Below are positions 55,590-63,521 of a DNA stretch of 64,000 nt, one piece after another (position 1 is the stretch's first letter; each line of letters begins with the position of its first letter). Source of the DNA: Chitinophagales bacterium (GTDB lineage: Bacteria; Bacteroidota; Bacteroidia; Chitinophagales; Saprospiraceae). Under the pieces are notes generated by a model, which was not told where the DNA came from, did no database searches, and worked only from the letters and a program-made list of their open reading frames with translations. The stretch is taken from contig JAFLBO010000012.1 of NCBI GenBank assembly GCA_017303475.1, positions 1 to 64,000 of the forward strand, given 5' to 3'. The position numbers and the translations under genes are program-made.

Positions 55590-56912
55590 TCAGGCCTTTT
55601 TCCTAAAAAAGGCATAATAAGCCGCAATACCCGCCAGCACCACTACCAGTCCGGCCAGTGCTTTTTCTTTACTTCCAATCATATTAAAACAGACAAACCA
55701 GGCGCAGATACCCACAAAGACAATGGGTGTCAAGGGATAGAAGGTAGTCCGGTAACTCCGCTCTGCATCCGGACGTTTTTTGCGAAAAACGAAAATCGTA
55801 GTACCCACCAGCATCAGGCCGATCCAGTCGAGAAAGGTTACATACTCAATCAAATCGTTGAACGTGCCCCAGAAAAAAAGCAGAAACAGCGCCCAGGCAC
55901 TCTGGATCAGCATGGCCCACACAGGTGTGCGCCATTTGGGGTGTATTTCGGCCAGTTTGGCAAAGAAAACCCCGTCTTTGGCCATGGCATAATACATTCT
56001 GGGAGAGGTTACGGAGTATATCCCTATGCTTCCGAAGGTGCTTAACGCAATCAACAGGGCCATCAGGGTGCCGCCCATGGTCGTAACGTGGTTCATAGCA
56101 TCGGCGGCCACGGTTTTGGAGTGGGCAATTTGCTCCAGCGGAAGCAGGCGCATATACGCCACATTGGCCAGCACATACACCAGTGTGATTACGATAGCGC
56201 CCAGGATCATGGCGCGGGGAACAGTGCGTTGAGGGTCTTTGGTTTCGCCGGCCATATAAGAGGCGTGTTGCCAGCCACCGTAACTCCATAAAACACCGAT
56301 AAATCCAAGGGCCAGTGCACTCATCAGGTTTTCCGGAGGAGTCTGCACAAATACGCTGGCCGCATTAGCCGCGTCTACCTGCGGATTGGCAAAAAACATA
56401 CCCGCACCGATGATCATCACCAGTCCCACCAGCTTGGCGCCACCAAACAAATTGGCAATCCATTCTCCAATACCTACACCGAACAGGTTCACCACCGTCA
56501 GCACCACAATAATGCCTGCCGCCAGCGGAATTTCCCATACTGTATCGCCGGGTGTACCGTAGAGATAACACAGGTGTTCGGCACAAACCAGTGCCAGTGC
56601 CGCAATGGCGCCGGCAGTACTGCAAAACAGGATAAACCATCCATACAGAAAGCCCACCAGATCCCCGTAAGCCTCGCGCAAATACACATACAAACCGCCT
56701 GCACCCGGAAACATACCTCCCATTTCAGCAAAGGTGAGCGCGCCAGCCAGGGCCACTACCCCACCCAGCATCCACAGCCAGATAACATAATCCGGCGCAT
56801 GCACATGCAGCGCAACATGGCCAGGCGTTCGGAAAATACCACTGCCAATGGTACAGCCAATGGCAATCATGGTTAAACCGTAGAGAGAAAGGGAGCGTTT
56901 GAGTTCAGTCAC
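55590..56912 (-). CDS. APC-family amino acid permease
   Basis: 440 residues with 12 predicted helices. The first helix carries MIAIGCTIGSGIFRTPG, the family's unwound substrate site. EMGGMFPGAGGLYVYLREA and GGWQHASYMAGETKDPQRTVPRAMI (split motif) support APC. Probably transports amino acids or polyamines with protons or as an exchanger; substrate unknown. Starts 23 bases before a GGTCATTT array. Confidence 0.93.
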   Translation of the reverse strand: MTELKRSLSLYGLTMIAIGCTIGSGIFRTPGHVALHVHAPDYVIWLWMLGGVVALAGALTFAEMGGMFPGAGGLYVYLREAYGDLVGFLYGWFILFCSTAGAIAALALVCAEHLCYLYGTPGDTVWEIPLAAGIIVVLTVVNLFGVGIGEWIANLFGGAKLVGLVMIIGAGMFFANPQVDAANAASVFVQTPPENLMSALALGFIGVLWSYGGWQHASYMAGETKDPQRTVPRAMILGAIVITLVYVLANVAYMRLLPLEQIAHSKTVAADAMNHVTTMGGTLMALLIALSTFGSIGIYSVTSPRMYYAMAKDGVFFAKLAEIHPKWRTPVWAMLIQSAWALFLLFFWGTFNDLIEYVTFLDWIGLMLVGTTIFVFRKKRPDAERSYRTTFYPLTPIVFVGICAWFVCFNMIGSKEKALAGLVVVLAGIAAYYAFFRKKA

Positions 56913-56934
56913 AGGAAGGGTTGGTGTTTAGGTC

Positions 56935-57440
56935 ATTGGAGGGTTATTTAGGGGTCATTTTGAGGGTCATTTTGGGGTCATTTAGGGGTCATTTTGAGGG
57001 TCATTTAGGGGGTCATTTAGGGGTCATTTGGGGGGGGGAATTTTGTGGTCATTTGGGGGGTCATTTTGTGGTCATTTGGGGGGTCATTTAGGGGTCATTT
57101 AGGGGGTCATTTTGTGGTCATTTGGGGGGTCATTTAGGGGTCATTTAGGGGGTCATTTTGTGGTCATTTGGGGGTCATTTTGTGGTCATTTGGGGGTCAT
57201 TTTGAGGGCCATTGGGGTTGTATAATTAATGTGGGTTGTCATTCCGAGTACTCGGAACCTACACAAGCCCGGTTCCTGAAATGCTTTGTCCTCATGCATC
57301 CGAATTGCCGGGCTTGTGTAGGTCCTTCGCTTCGCTCTGGATGACAACCCATGATGATTAAAAGACATCAATGCCACCCAAATGACCTATAAATGACCTC
57401 TTAAATGACCCTCAAAATGACCCCTAAATGACCTATAAAT
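56935..57440. repeat. GGTCATTT arms around a TTGTCAT palindrome
   Basis: Outer left arm GGTCATTTTGAGG / GGTCATTTAGGGG (56935-57210, ~20 units); outer right arm AAATGACC (57375-57435). The inner palindrome (57215-57372) has GGGTTGTCAT arms meeting in ACCTACACAAGCCCGG. Left arm module TCCGAGTACTCGGA, right arm module CCAGAGCGAAGCGAAGG: the reverse order of 41590-41762. Confidence 0.95.
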
Positions 57441-57449
57441 ACCCCAAAA

Positions 57450-58052
57450 TCACATCTTCGGGCTGGTATTATAAATCACCAGGAAAATCATGGCCAGCTT
57501 CATTTCCTCTGAAATATTGGGAGTAAGCTTATCGTCCACAGCCCAGTCACGTGGATCCTGGGAGCGGAGGGTGTAGAGGTAAAAATTGCCATAATTCGCA
57601 TCTTGCACCAGCCATTCATCATACTGATTGGCCCATTTGCTGCGAATATTGAGGGTAATATCATTGTCGGAAACGCGCCATTCCTTGAAATCACCGCTCC
57701 AGGCAGTTCGCATTGTAACCACCACCCCTGAATAGGTGCGCAGTTCCCACTGTTGCGGATCGTCTTTCCATTTTTGTCGGATAGTACCGCGCTGTCCACC
57801 CAGGTCAAAATCCCATTCCGACCAGTCGTCGCGCACATTCAGCCAGCGCAATTTGAGTTCGCCGTATCGTTCTTCCTGCATTTCTTCCCCCTCCTCCAGC
57901 ATCCGCGGATCGTCCATACTGGCATAAATTTCCCATTCCACAAAGGAATCCTGCCAGCGCGAACTCACGGTGGTCAGGATAGGGGCCTGAGCCGACATGG
58001 ATACGGCCACAAATAAACTCAGGCTGGTAAAAATAAACCGTACACTCCCCAT
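57450..58052 (-). CDS. Secreted protein with repeated W-rich strands
   Basis: 200 residues, signal peptide (~1-22, ending SMSAQ). The mature part repeats a motif of about 23-25 residues with Trp at fixed places: SRWQDSFVEWEIYAS, LNVRDDWSEWDFDLG, QKWKDDPQQWELRTY, AWSGDFKEWRVSDN, SKWANQYDEWLVQD. About six copies in all, likely beta-rich. The family is not known to me; periplasmic or surface. The C-terminus reaches the GGTCATTT region. Confidence 0.75.
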   Translation of the reverse strand: MGSVRFIFTSLSLFVAVSMSAQAPILTTVSSRWQDSFVEWEIYASMDDPRMLEEGEEMQEERYGELKLRWLNVRDDWSEWDFDLGGQRGTIRQKWKDDPQQWELRTYSGVVVTMRTAWSGDFKEWRVSDNDITLNIRSKWANQYDEWLVQDANYGNFYLYTLRSQDPRDWAVDDKLTPNISEEMKLAMIFLVIYNTSPKM

Positions 58053-58074
58053 AGATAAAAGACACTAAGTTACA

Positions 58075-58345
58075 GAAAGGCACAAAGGCGTGTGAACACA
58101 AAGACGCTAAGACGCCAAGACACTGAAATGTAAGACACGAGTGCACTAAGACGCCAAGACACTCAAATGTAAGACACGAGTGCACTAAGACGCTAAGGCA
58201 CAAAGGCGCGAAGTCGCTAAGTTTCTAAATCAAAGTGCGCAAAGCGCACCAACACTTATTGTCTTAGCGCCTTAGTGTCTTAGCGTCTTTGTGTCTTAGC
58301 GTCTTTGTGTCTTCGTGCCCACGCACCTTCGTGCCTTTACACCAG
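58075..58345. repeat. CTTAGCGTCTTTGTG repeat and hairpin
   Basis: GACGCTAAGACGCCAAGACAC units (58085-58230, including a 38-base direct duplication) and the reverse complement CTTAGCGCCTTAGTGTCTTA (58260-58320). Fills a gap of 303 bases between two genes. Similar units occur at 33316-33365. Confidence 0.93.
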
Positions 58346-58355
58346 CTTTGTGCCT

Positions 58356-58751
58356 TTAAAACGGTAGATCATCAGAGCTTACCGGGGGTGCATCGGAATA
58401 ATTAGGGAACGGGTCGGCAGGGAAATTTTCCGCAGCCGGCTTGCTCCTGCCACCTGATGAGCCCTGGTTGCCACCAGATTCACCCGTAGCCGCATCGATG
58501 CGCCAGGCATTCAAATTGGTCAAATATTTTCCATTCCATTCACGGCCACGCAGGTCGAACGAAACCCGAACCTGGTCGCCTTCAGAAAAATTATCGAGCA
58601 GATTGCACCGATCCTGAACCGCCTGAAATTTAATCAGTTGCGGGTAATTCCCATCCGGAACTTCCAGTACAAACTCACGCGCCGTGAAACTGGCAGATTT
58701 TTGCTCCGTAGGAAAAATTCGATGCAATTTGCCTTCAACGTCAAAAGCCAT
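58356..58751 (-). CDS. DUF3127 (SSB-like OB-fold) protein
   Basis: 131 residues. ATG 58751 (MAFDVEGKLHRIF) begins an OB-fold of about 85 residues (SFTAREFVLEV, IKFQAVQDRCNLLDNF, GDQVRVSFDLRGREW, YLTNLNAWRI) typical of DUF3127. A Gly/Ser/Pro-rich tail ends in DDLPF, like the acidic tip of SSB that binds partner proteins. It probably binds single-stranded DNA. It is a single gene between a repeat region and the odhB-like promoter. Confidence 0.9.
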   Translation of the reverse strand: MAFDVEGKLHRIFPTEQKSASFTAREFVLEVPDGNYPQLIKFQAVQDRCNLLDNFSEGDQVRVSFDLRGREWNGKYLTNLNAWRIDAATGESGGNQGSSGGRSKPAAENFPADPFPNYSDAPPVSSDDLPF

Positions 58752-59005
58752 AATCGTAATTGAATGATTGATTAACAAGGTTGCAAAATTGCACACAATA
58801 AATGAAATACAATGTCTGCCAAAGATTAAGCGCGTGTTTAAATTTCCCTGCTTGAGCGAAAGCGGGAAAATTTTATTTTAAACAACAGCCATTTTCTGTC
58901 GTTTCCAGCGGTTGAACCTGCAAACAAAGACGCTCTTTAGAATGAAATTTTGCCATTCCAATCCCAGATTAGAATTTTAAACACACTTTAAAGTCCAACA
59001 ATTAC

Positions 59006-59013
59006 TACCTTTG
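59006..59013 (+). promoter_or_regulatory. -7 promoter box TACCTTTG for the E2 gene
   Basis: Exact TAnnTTTG match; transcription would begin near 59019, with a ~70-base leader that contains the ACTC array. Confidence 0.5.
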
Positions 59014-59049
59014 CGACGCTTTAACCAAATTCCGGGGCGTATATTACTC

Positions 59050-59086
59050 CCCACCCACTCACTCACTCACTCATTCACTCATTCAC
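59050..59086. repeat. ACTC tetranucleotide array in a 5' leader
   Basis: About nine units of CACTCACTCACTCATTC, ending three bases before the ATG at 59089. Length changes would alter the leader and not the protein. Confidence 0.9.
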
Positions 59087-59088
59087 AC

Positions 59089-60399
59089 ATGGCTCGCGTA
59101 GAACTAGTGATGCCCAAGATGGGCGAGAGCATCATGGAGGCCACCATTCTCAAATGGCGCAAAAAACCAGGAGACTCCGTTGAACTCGACGAAGCAGTGC
59201 TTGATATTGCTACCGATAAGGTTGACTCCGAAGTGCCCTCCCCGGTTGCCGGAACCATAGTGGAAATTCTGTTTCAGGAAAACGATGTGGTAGCCATCAA
59301 CAAGGCCATCGCCATCATCGAAACCGAAGCAGGCGCCGCAGTTTCCGCCGGCAGCAGCGCAGCTGCCTCCACCACGCCGGATACCGCCTCCGTACAAGCC
59401 GCTCAGGTGCCTTATGTACCTCAAACAGCAGCACCGGCAGCCGTACAGTCCAGCTCCGACCGCTTTTACTCCCCGCTGGTGCGCACCATCGCCAAAGAGG
59501 AAGGTATTTCCCAACAGGAACTGGATGCCATTCCGGGTACCGGACAAGATGGCCGTGTGACCAAGAAAGATATCCTGGCCCATGTGGCCGGTCGTGGCGC
59601 CAAAACACCTGCGCCCCCTGTAGCCCCTGCGCCATCCGTAGCTCCGGCAGCACCGTCTATTCCCGCTCCACCACCGGTGTCTATTTCCGGCAATGTGGAA
59701 ATTGTAGAAATGGACCGCATGCGCAAGCTCATTTCCGACCATATGGTGATGAGCAAACACACCAGCCCGCACGTAACCTCTTTCGTAGAGGCCGATGTAA
59801 CCAACCTGGTAAACTGGCGCAACCGCATTAAAGACCAGTTCAAAAAGCAATACGGCGAAAACATCACCTTCACCCCCATTTTTGTGGAGGCTGTGGCCCG
59901 CGCTATCCGCGATTTCCCGATGATCAATATTTCGGTGGATGGTACCAAACTGATCATCCGAAAAGATATCAATATCGGTATGGCGGCTGCCTTGCCAAGC
60001 GGCAACCTGATCGTGCCGGTAATCCGCAACGCAGATTACCTCAACCTGGCCGGCCTCACCAAACAGGTGAACGACCTGGCCAACCGCGCCCGTCAGAACC
60101 AGCTCAAGCCGGATGAAATTCAGGGCGGCACCTTTACCATCACCAACGTAGGCACCTTCGGCAACGTGATGGGTACGCCTATCATCAACCAGCCACAAGT
60201 AGCTATCCTGGCCACAGGCGCTATCCGCAAAAAACCGGCCGTTCTCGAAACCGAATACGGCGATGTGATTGCTGTGCGCCAGATGATGTTCCTTTCGCTC
60301 TCCTACGACCACCGCGTGGTAGACGGGTCTCTTGGTGGATCCTTCCTGCGCCGGGTAGGAGATTATCTGGAGCAGTTTGATCCGAATAGGGCGTTTTAA
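59089..60399 (+). CDS. 2-oxo acid dehydrogenase E2 (dihydrolipoyl acyltransferase)
   Basis: 436 residues. ATG 59089 starts MARVELVMPKMGESIMEATI. The lipoyl domain (~1-80) has the attached lysine in DIATDKVDSEV. A linker rich in Ala/Pro/Ser follows. The E3-binding domain (~125-165: SPLVRTIAKEEGI, DGRVTKKDIL) and the catalytic domain (~205-436) have the active-site motif HRVVDG. E2 of pyruvate, 2-oxoglutarate or branched-chain complex; the sequence does not settle which, and E1 and E3 are not in the window. The in-frame ATG upstream translates the ACTC array. Confidence 0.93.
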   Translation: MARVELVMPKMGESIMEATILKWRKKPGDSVELDEAVLDIATDKVDSEVPSPVAGTIVEILFQENDVVAINKAIAIIETEAGAAVSAGSSAAASTTPDTASVQAAQVPYVPQTAAPAAVQSSSDRFYSPLVRTIAKEEGISQQELDAIPGTGQDGRVTKKDILAHVAGRGAKTPAPPVAPAPSVAPAAPSIPAPPPVSISGNVEIVEMDRMRKLISDHMVMSKHTSPHVTSFVEADVTNLVNWRNRIKDQFKKQYGENITFTPIFVEAVARAIRDFPMINISVDGTKLIIRKDINIGMAAALPSGNLIVPVIRNADYLNLAGLTKQVNDLANRARQNQLKPDEIQGGTFTITNVGTFGNVMGTPIINQPQVAILATGAIRKKPAVLETEYGDVIAVRQMMFLSLSYDHRVVDGSLGGSFLRRVGDYLEQFDPNRAF

Positions 60400-60402
60400 G
60401 GG

Positions 60403-60432
60403 GATGCCTTAGTGACGGGGTGACTAGCAGTA
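60403..60432. repeat. Half copy of the GGGGTGACT palindrome
   Basis: CCTTAGTGACGGGGTGACTA (60408-60427) with AGCAGT at its end, but no complementary right arm. Compare the full palindromes at 35631 and 42623. Confidence 0.85.
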
Positions 60433-60518
60433 TTCCTGACTGTAACTTGACACACATTTTTCAAAAAACACGGGGCTATCTCACAAATTACTTTGTAAAC
60501 ATCATCTTATTTTTAAAA

Positions 60519-60734
60519 TTAGTTCACTTGTGATTTAATTTCATGCCTTTTCTTGCTTATAAATACATAAAGCAGAAAGGAAAGAACCGCAGAGGCGATG
60601 TATTTGGATCTGTTACTCATGTAGTAACCATCAAAATCTAAAAATGTAAAAAAATCATTCATAACTGTTGAGAATGTGAAAATCAGACAAAAATAAGTTA
60701 TGATGGTTTTGATATGAGTAGATAAGGTTCCCAT
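60519..60734 (-). CDS. Small membrane protein of unknown function, 71 aa
   Basis: Two hydrophobic segments (~8-25, ~50-62) flank a polar Asp/Tyr-containing region (FDGYYMSNRSKY), with a basic C-terminus (SKKRHEIKSQVN). No family recognised. It begins 16 bases after the terminator of the lipoprotein gene and has the same orientation. The short length and the AT-rich composition make it uncertain. Confidence 0.45.
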   Translation of the reverse strand: MGTLSTHIKTIITYFCLIFTFSTVMNDFFTFLDFDGYYMSNRSKYIASAVLSFLLYVFISKKRHEIKSQVN

Positions 60735-60749
60735 AATTAGGATTGTTTA

Positions 60750-60795
60750 AAATTTAAGCGGTGCAATTATTTTGCTGCACCGCTTAAATTTGAGC
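60750..60795 (-). terminator. Stem-loop terminator of the lipoprotein gene
   Basis: AAATTTAAGCGGTGCA (60750-60765) pairs exactly with 60776-60791, 10-base loop. It is 50 bases after the lipoprotein stop on the - strand. Confidence 0.85.
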
Positions 60796-60843
60796 ATGAA
60801 AATTAAATTTTGTGTGAATTTTCAGAATGCTATTATAGCAGCA

Positions 60844-61710
60844 TTACCAACCGCCTGCTGCTATGGCACTGGATCCTGCCGCCCAATTAAATCCTTGTTG
60901 TATTCTTCTATCTTGGCCAGAAGGTTGCACCCCACCAGCGGAATGATAATCATCAATCAAGGCTCCGGCCCATCCGCAAATATAACCAATGCAATCAGCG
61001 TGAATAATCCAGGCGAATATCTGACCTGTTGGCTCATCATATGGGTTTATATTTGATCCAATAAAAGTCCCAGGACTGTGGCTTCCCCAATACGAAGATG
61101 TAGACTTCATTACATGAAGTGCTCCACAAGCCAGAGTTCCATTTCCAGTTGTCCAATCTATTTGGTTAAAAGCGGAAAGTAGGTTTTCACTTTTATTATA
61201 CGCTAAAGTACTGATTTGTTGCCGAGTGAGCCCAGAAAAATCTTGAGAAAAAAAGACAAACATGCTATCAATAAAATTCAACTCCGTTGTAGTTAAATTA
61301 CCTGTTACGATTTCGTTATTTCTCCAACTCTGCCAATATGAAGATATTTTTTCAATTGTTAAATTGTCGTTGTTTAACATAAAGACAAAAGAATCGCGCA
61401 TAAAGCTTTGATAGCTTGTCGCAGAGTCTAATCCTTCTTCTGATTGGAAGAAAGCACTCAAGTTACAAAAAATACTATCAGTTTTGATGTAGTTATTTGC
61501 ATAACTTTCAGAAAGGTCAAATGTCAACCTAAGTTGCTCTAACCCTTCGTTATGAAGGATACCCGCAGTGGCAGCAAATTCTAACGGAGTGGTTCTGGGT
61601 GTTGCGATTTCCTTGCTAAGAGAGGAGGCTATTTCTTTTTCTTTCTTACAGCTGGTTGTTAAAAAAAGCGGAAGGAGGAAAAAAACTAAAATTGAAAATT
61701 TTAAATTCAT
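60844..61710 (-). CDS. Lipoprotein with glycine/alanine-rich C-terminus
   Basis: 288 residues from ATG 61710. A lipoprotein signal ends in LTTSCKKEK. The central region (~30-215) is mainly helical (TAGILHNEGLEQLRLTF, SFMRDSFVFMLNNDN, NFIDSMFVFFSQDF). The last ~60 residues change in character: AWIIHADCIGYICGWAGALI and WAAGSSAIAAGGW, a Gly/Ala-rich end with two cysteines. Lipoproteins with such tails occur in Bacteroidota, and the tail resembles bacteriocin-like or pore peptides. That reading is only suggestive. ATG 61710 is preferred over an upstream start that places a second hydrophobic stretch before the signal. AT-rich compared with neighbours. Confidence 0.72.
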   Translation of the reverse strand: MNLKFSILVFFLLPLFLTTSCKKEKEIASSLSKEIATPRTTPLEFAATAGILHNEGLEQLRLTFDLSESYANNYIKTDSIFCNLSAFFQSEEGLDSATSYQSFMRDSFVFMLNNDNLTIEKISSYWQSWRNNEIVTGNLTTTELNFIDSMFVFFSQDFSGLTRQQISTLAYNKSENLLSAFNQIDWTTGNGTLACGALHVMKSTSSYWGSHSPGTFIGSNINPYDEPTGQIFAWIIHADCIGYICGWAGALIDDYHSAGGVQPSGQDRRIQQGFNWAAGSSAIAAGGW

Positions 61711-62019
61711 TGCTAAGAAGGTTAAAGTGAATTGGATGTGAAATTGGTTATTACTATATAATGGGCAATATCTAACCATTGGCCAAAATAATCCCAAGAA
61801 ACCAAACAAAAAAATTACGGATAAACTTTAACACATTAAATTTGTGTAACTATAGCCGTCGCAGAGTGGTCATGAAAGAAAGAGTCGGTGTTGAGATTTT
61901 GGGATTGGTTTGAATGGTAAAAATTGATTTTGTGGGATGAAGAGTCAATTTTTAAGCCGTTCAGACCGTAAATTTTTGGAAGAAACATCGAAAATCCAGA
62001 AAGCCTAACCTTATGAAAA

Positions 62020-63075
62020 TCACTCTAATAAGGCGTATCTCTCCCAAAAGTCATGGAGGATTAAAGCATGTTTTTCTTCGGTTAAAAAATTAATACGAGG
62101 GATTGATTGGACTTCGATACGGCAAAAATTAGTGCCATCTCCTTGACATAGGCGATCATTGAGGAAGTCATAAACCTTTAAGCCCGGCTCTGATGGCCCA
62201 GGGAGAACAATACCAAAATTCCTGCTTTGGCTTTTAGTCTTTAATTTGAAAACAACCAAAAAACCAAGCATCTGCTTCGGAGCGCGTATAATGTTGATTC
62301 CTAAATAATTATCTGGAAAATCATACCGTAGCCAAAATACCTTTCTAAGGATTTCCTCTTCTGGCTTTTTGAACTGCTCCCTGATCGCGTAGAGACCGGG
62401 ATGGATGAGAAACCCATGTCCAAATGTGCCGAAAGCGAGAAGATATGCAATTCTAAGCAAAGCTACTTCGGCACGTCGCAACAGGTGTTCTTTTTCAACC
62501 GTCATCCTGAAATTGAGTTTGACGGAATCTGACCCCGGTTTGTAATTCATTAAATCTTCATAGGACATTACCTCATACCGAGGCCTTTTCATCTTATTTA
62601 AGAAATATTCAGCATGCTTTGGGTTAGATATTTTGGAGCTTAATTCGATCACCCACTTGGCAGAATCATCTATTGAAATTGTCCCGTTCATTTCCCGGCC
62701 ATCCTTGCTAAAGGTTACCCTGGCCATTGAATTAGGAAGAAAATTTTTGAAATCCTCAACTTCCATAATGGAGAGGAGCGGCGCATCCAGCAGATGCCCC
62801 GCCGTGGAATTGCAATTTTTACAGGTAAGCACCAAGGGTGTGCCACCCAATTTTTGAGGAGGTACATGTTCAACTGTAAGAGGGTTGGGATCGGTTTGGA
62901 ACAGTGCCTTTTTCTCAAACAGGCCAAAACAAAGTGGGCATACATAACTATTAGGTACATCCGGCTCTATTCGGATCTCCGCCTCAAACTGATGAAGGTT
63001 TCTTTTGACAAATTCCAGGTTCCTGGAAAAGACGCCAAACACTTTGGCTCTTTGTTCTTCCGCACGTTTACTCAT
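62020..63075 (-). CDS. HNH-type zinc-finger protein, probable nuclease
   Basis: 351 residues. The N-terminal zinc ribbon CPLCFG and CKNCNS surround LTVEHVPPQKLGGTP, which gives the HNH histidine. So an HNH-like centre occupies ~43-90. The remainder (~100-351) is a large unknown domain with RMTVEKEHLLRRAEVALLRIAYLLAFG and GHGFLIHPGLYAIREQ. Similar proteins are often found near defence and mobile genes. No partner gene is adjacent. AT content is higher than in the neighbours, which suggests acquisition. Confidence 0.75.
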   Translation of the reverse strand: MSKRAEEQRAKVFGVFSRNLEFVKRNLHQFEAEIRIEPDVPNSYVCPLCFGLFEKKALFQTDPNPLTVEHVPPQKLGGTPLVLTCKNCNSTAGHLLDAPLLSIMEVEDFKNFLPNSMARVTFSKDGREMNGTISIDDSAKWVIELSSKISNPKHAEYFLNKMKRPRYEVMSYEDLMNYKPGSDSVKLNFRMTVEKEHLLRRAEVALLRIAYLLAFGTFGHGFLIHPGLYAIREQFKKPEEEILRKVFWLRYDFPDNYLGINIIRAPKQMLGFLVVFKLKTKSQSRNFGIVLPGPSEPGLKVYDFLNDRLCQGDGTNFCRIEVQSIPRINFLTEEKHALILHDFWERYALLE

Positions 63076-63103
63076 GTTAAAAATTTTGCTTATACTTAGC
63101 AGC

Positions 63104-63250
63104 TCATAGGATGCTCGCTGAGCACAAAAATATAAAAGATTTGTTCCACAGTTTAAGGAGAAAATGCCTTATAGCCTGGTTCCTTACAGATAGTGCGGTG
63201 CCTGTACCTGAAAATGGATCAAACACGCAAACGTCATGGAGTGCGAGGTT
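63104..63250 (-). pseudogene. DNA methyltransferase fragment
   Basis: On the - strand, FLQNLALHDVCVFDPFSGTG continues TALSVRNQAIRHFLL to a TGA at 63104. DPFSGTGT is the SAM-binding motif of N4/N6 DNA methyltransferases (D-P-F-x-G-S/T-G-T). No start and no catalytic motif (D/N-PP-Y) are nearby, so this is a scrap of about 45 residues. Its neighbour is an HNH protein. Overlaps the end of the small membrane protein gene. Confidence 0.4.
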
Positions 63251-63521
63251 TTGTAAAAACGTCGGCGATACTGGCCCAGGTCAAGAATAAAATCGTCAGC
63301 ACTCCAATAGTCAGGTATTGTGGCAATTCCGCCATTTTCAACGCCTCCTGCGGGTTCACTACCAGATAGTAAAGGCAGGTAAATAAATTGGGCAGCCCCA
63401 TTGCAGCCATAGCGCAATTGCCCAGATCGGCCAGCTCGATTCGTTCCCCTTTCCATTTTTTATAGATGAGTGGAGCCAGGAAAAAGAATATCGCCAGTAA
63501 AACGGTCGCGGTATTTGTCAT
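63234..63521 (-). CDS. Small membrane protein of unknown function, 95 aa
   Basis: Three hydrophobic helices (~4-20, ~42-58, ~70-86) with a charged loop KKWKGERIELADLGN between the first two. No family recognised. Its C-terminus (DVFTKPRTP) overlaps the methyltransferase fragment, so the present end may be secondary. Plausible as a real gene because of its regular hydrophobic pattern. Confidence 0.5.
   Translation of the reverse strand: MTNTATVLLAIFFFLAPLIYKKWKGERIELADLGNCAMAAMGLPNLFTCLYYLVVNPQEALKMAELPQYLTIGVLTILFLTWASIADVFTKPRTP

Noticed and set aside
59104..60312. Long open frame (about 400 codons) opposite the E2 gene
   Set aside because: It is antisense to a clear enzyme, has a His/Gly/Arg-rich composition typical of shadow frames, and no homology features.
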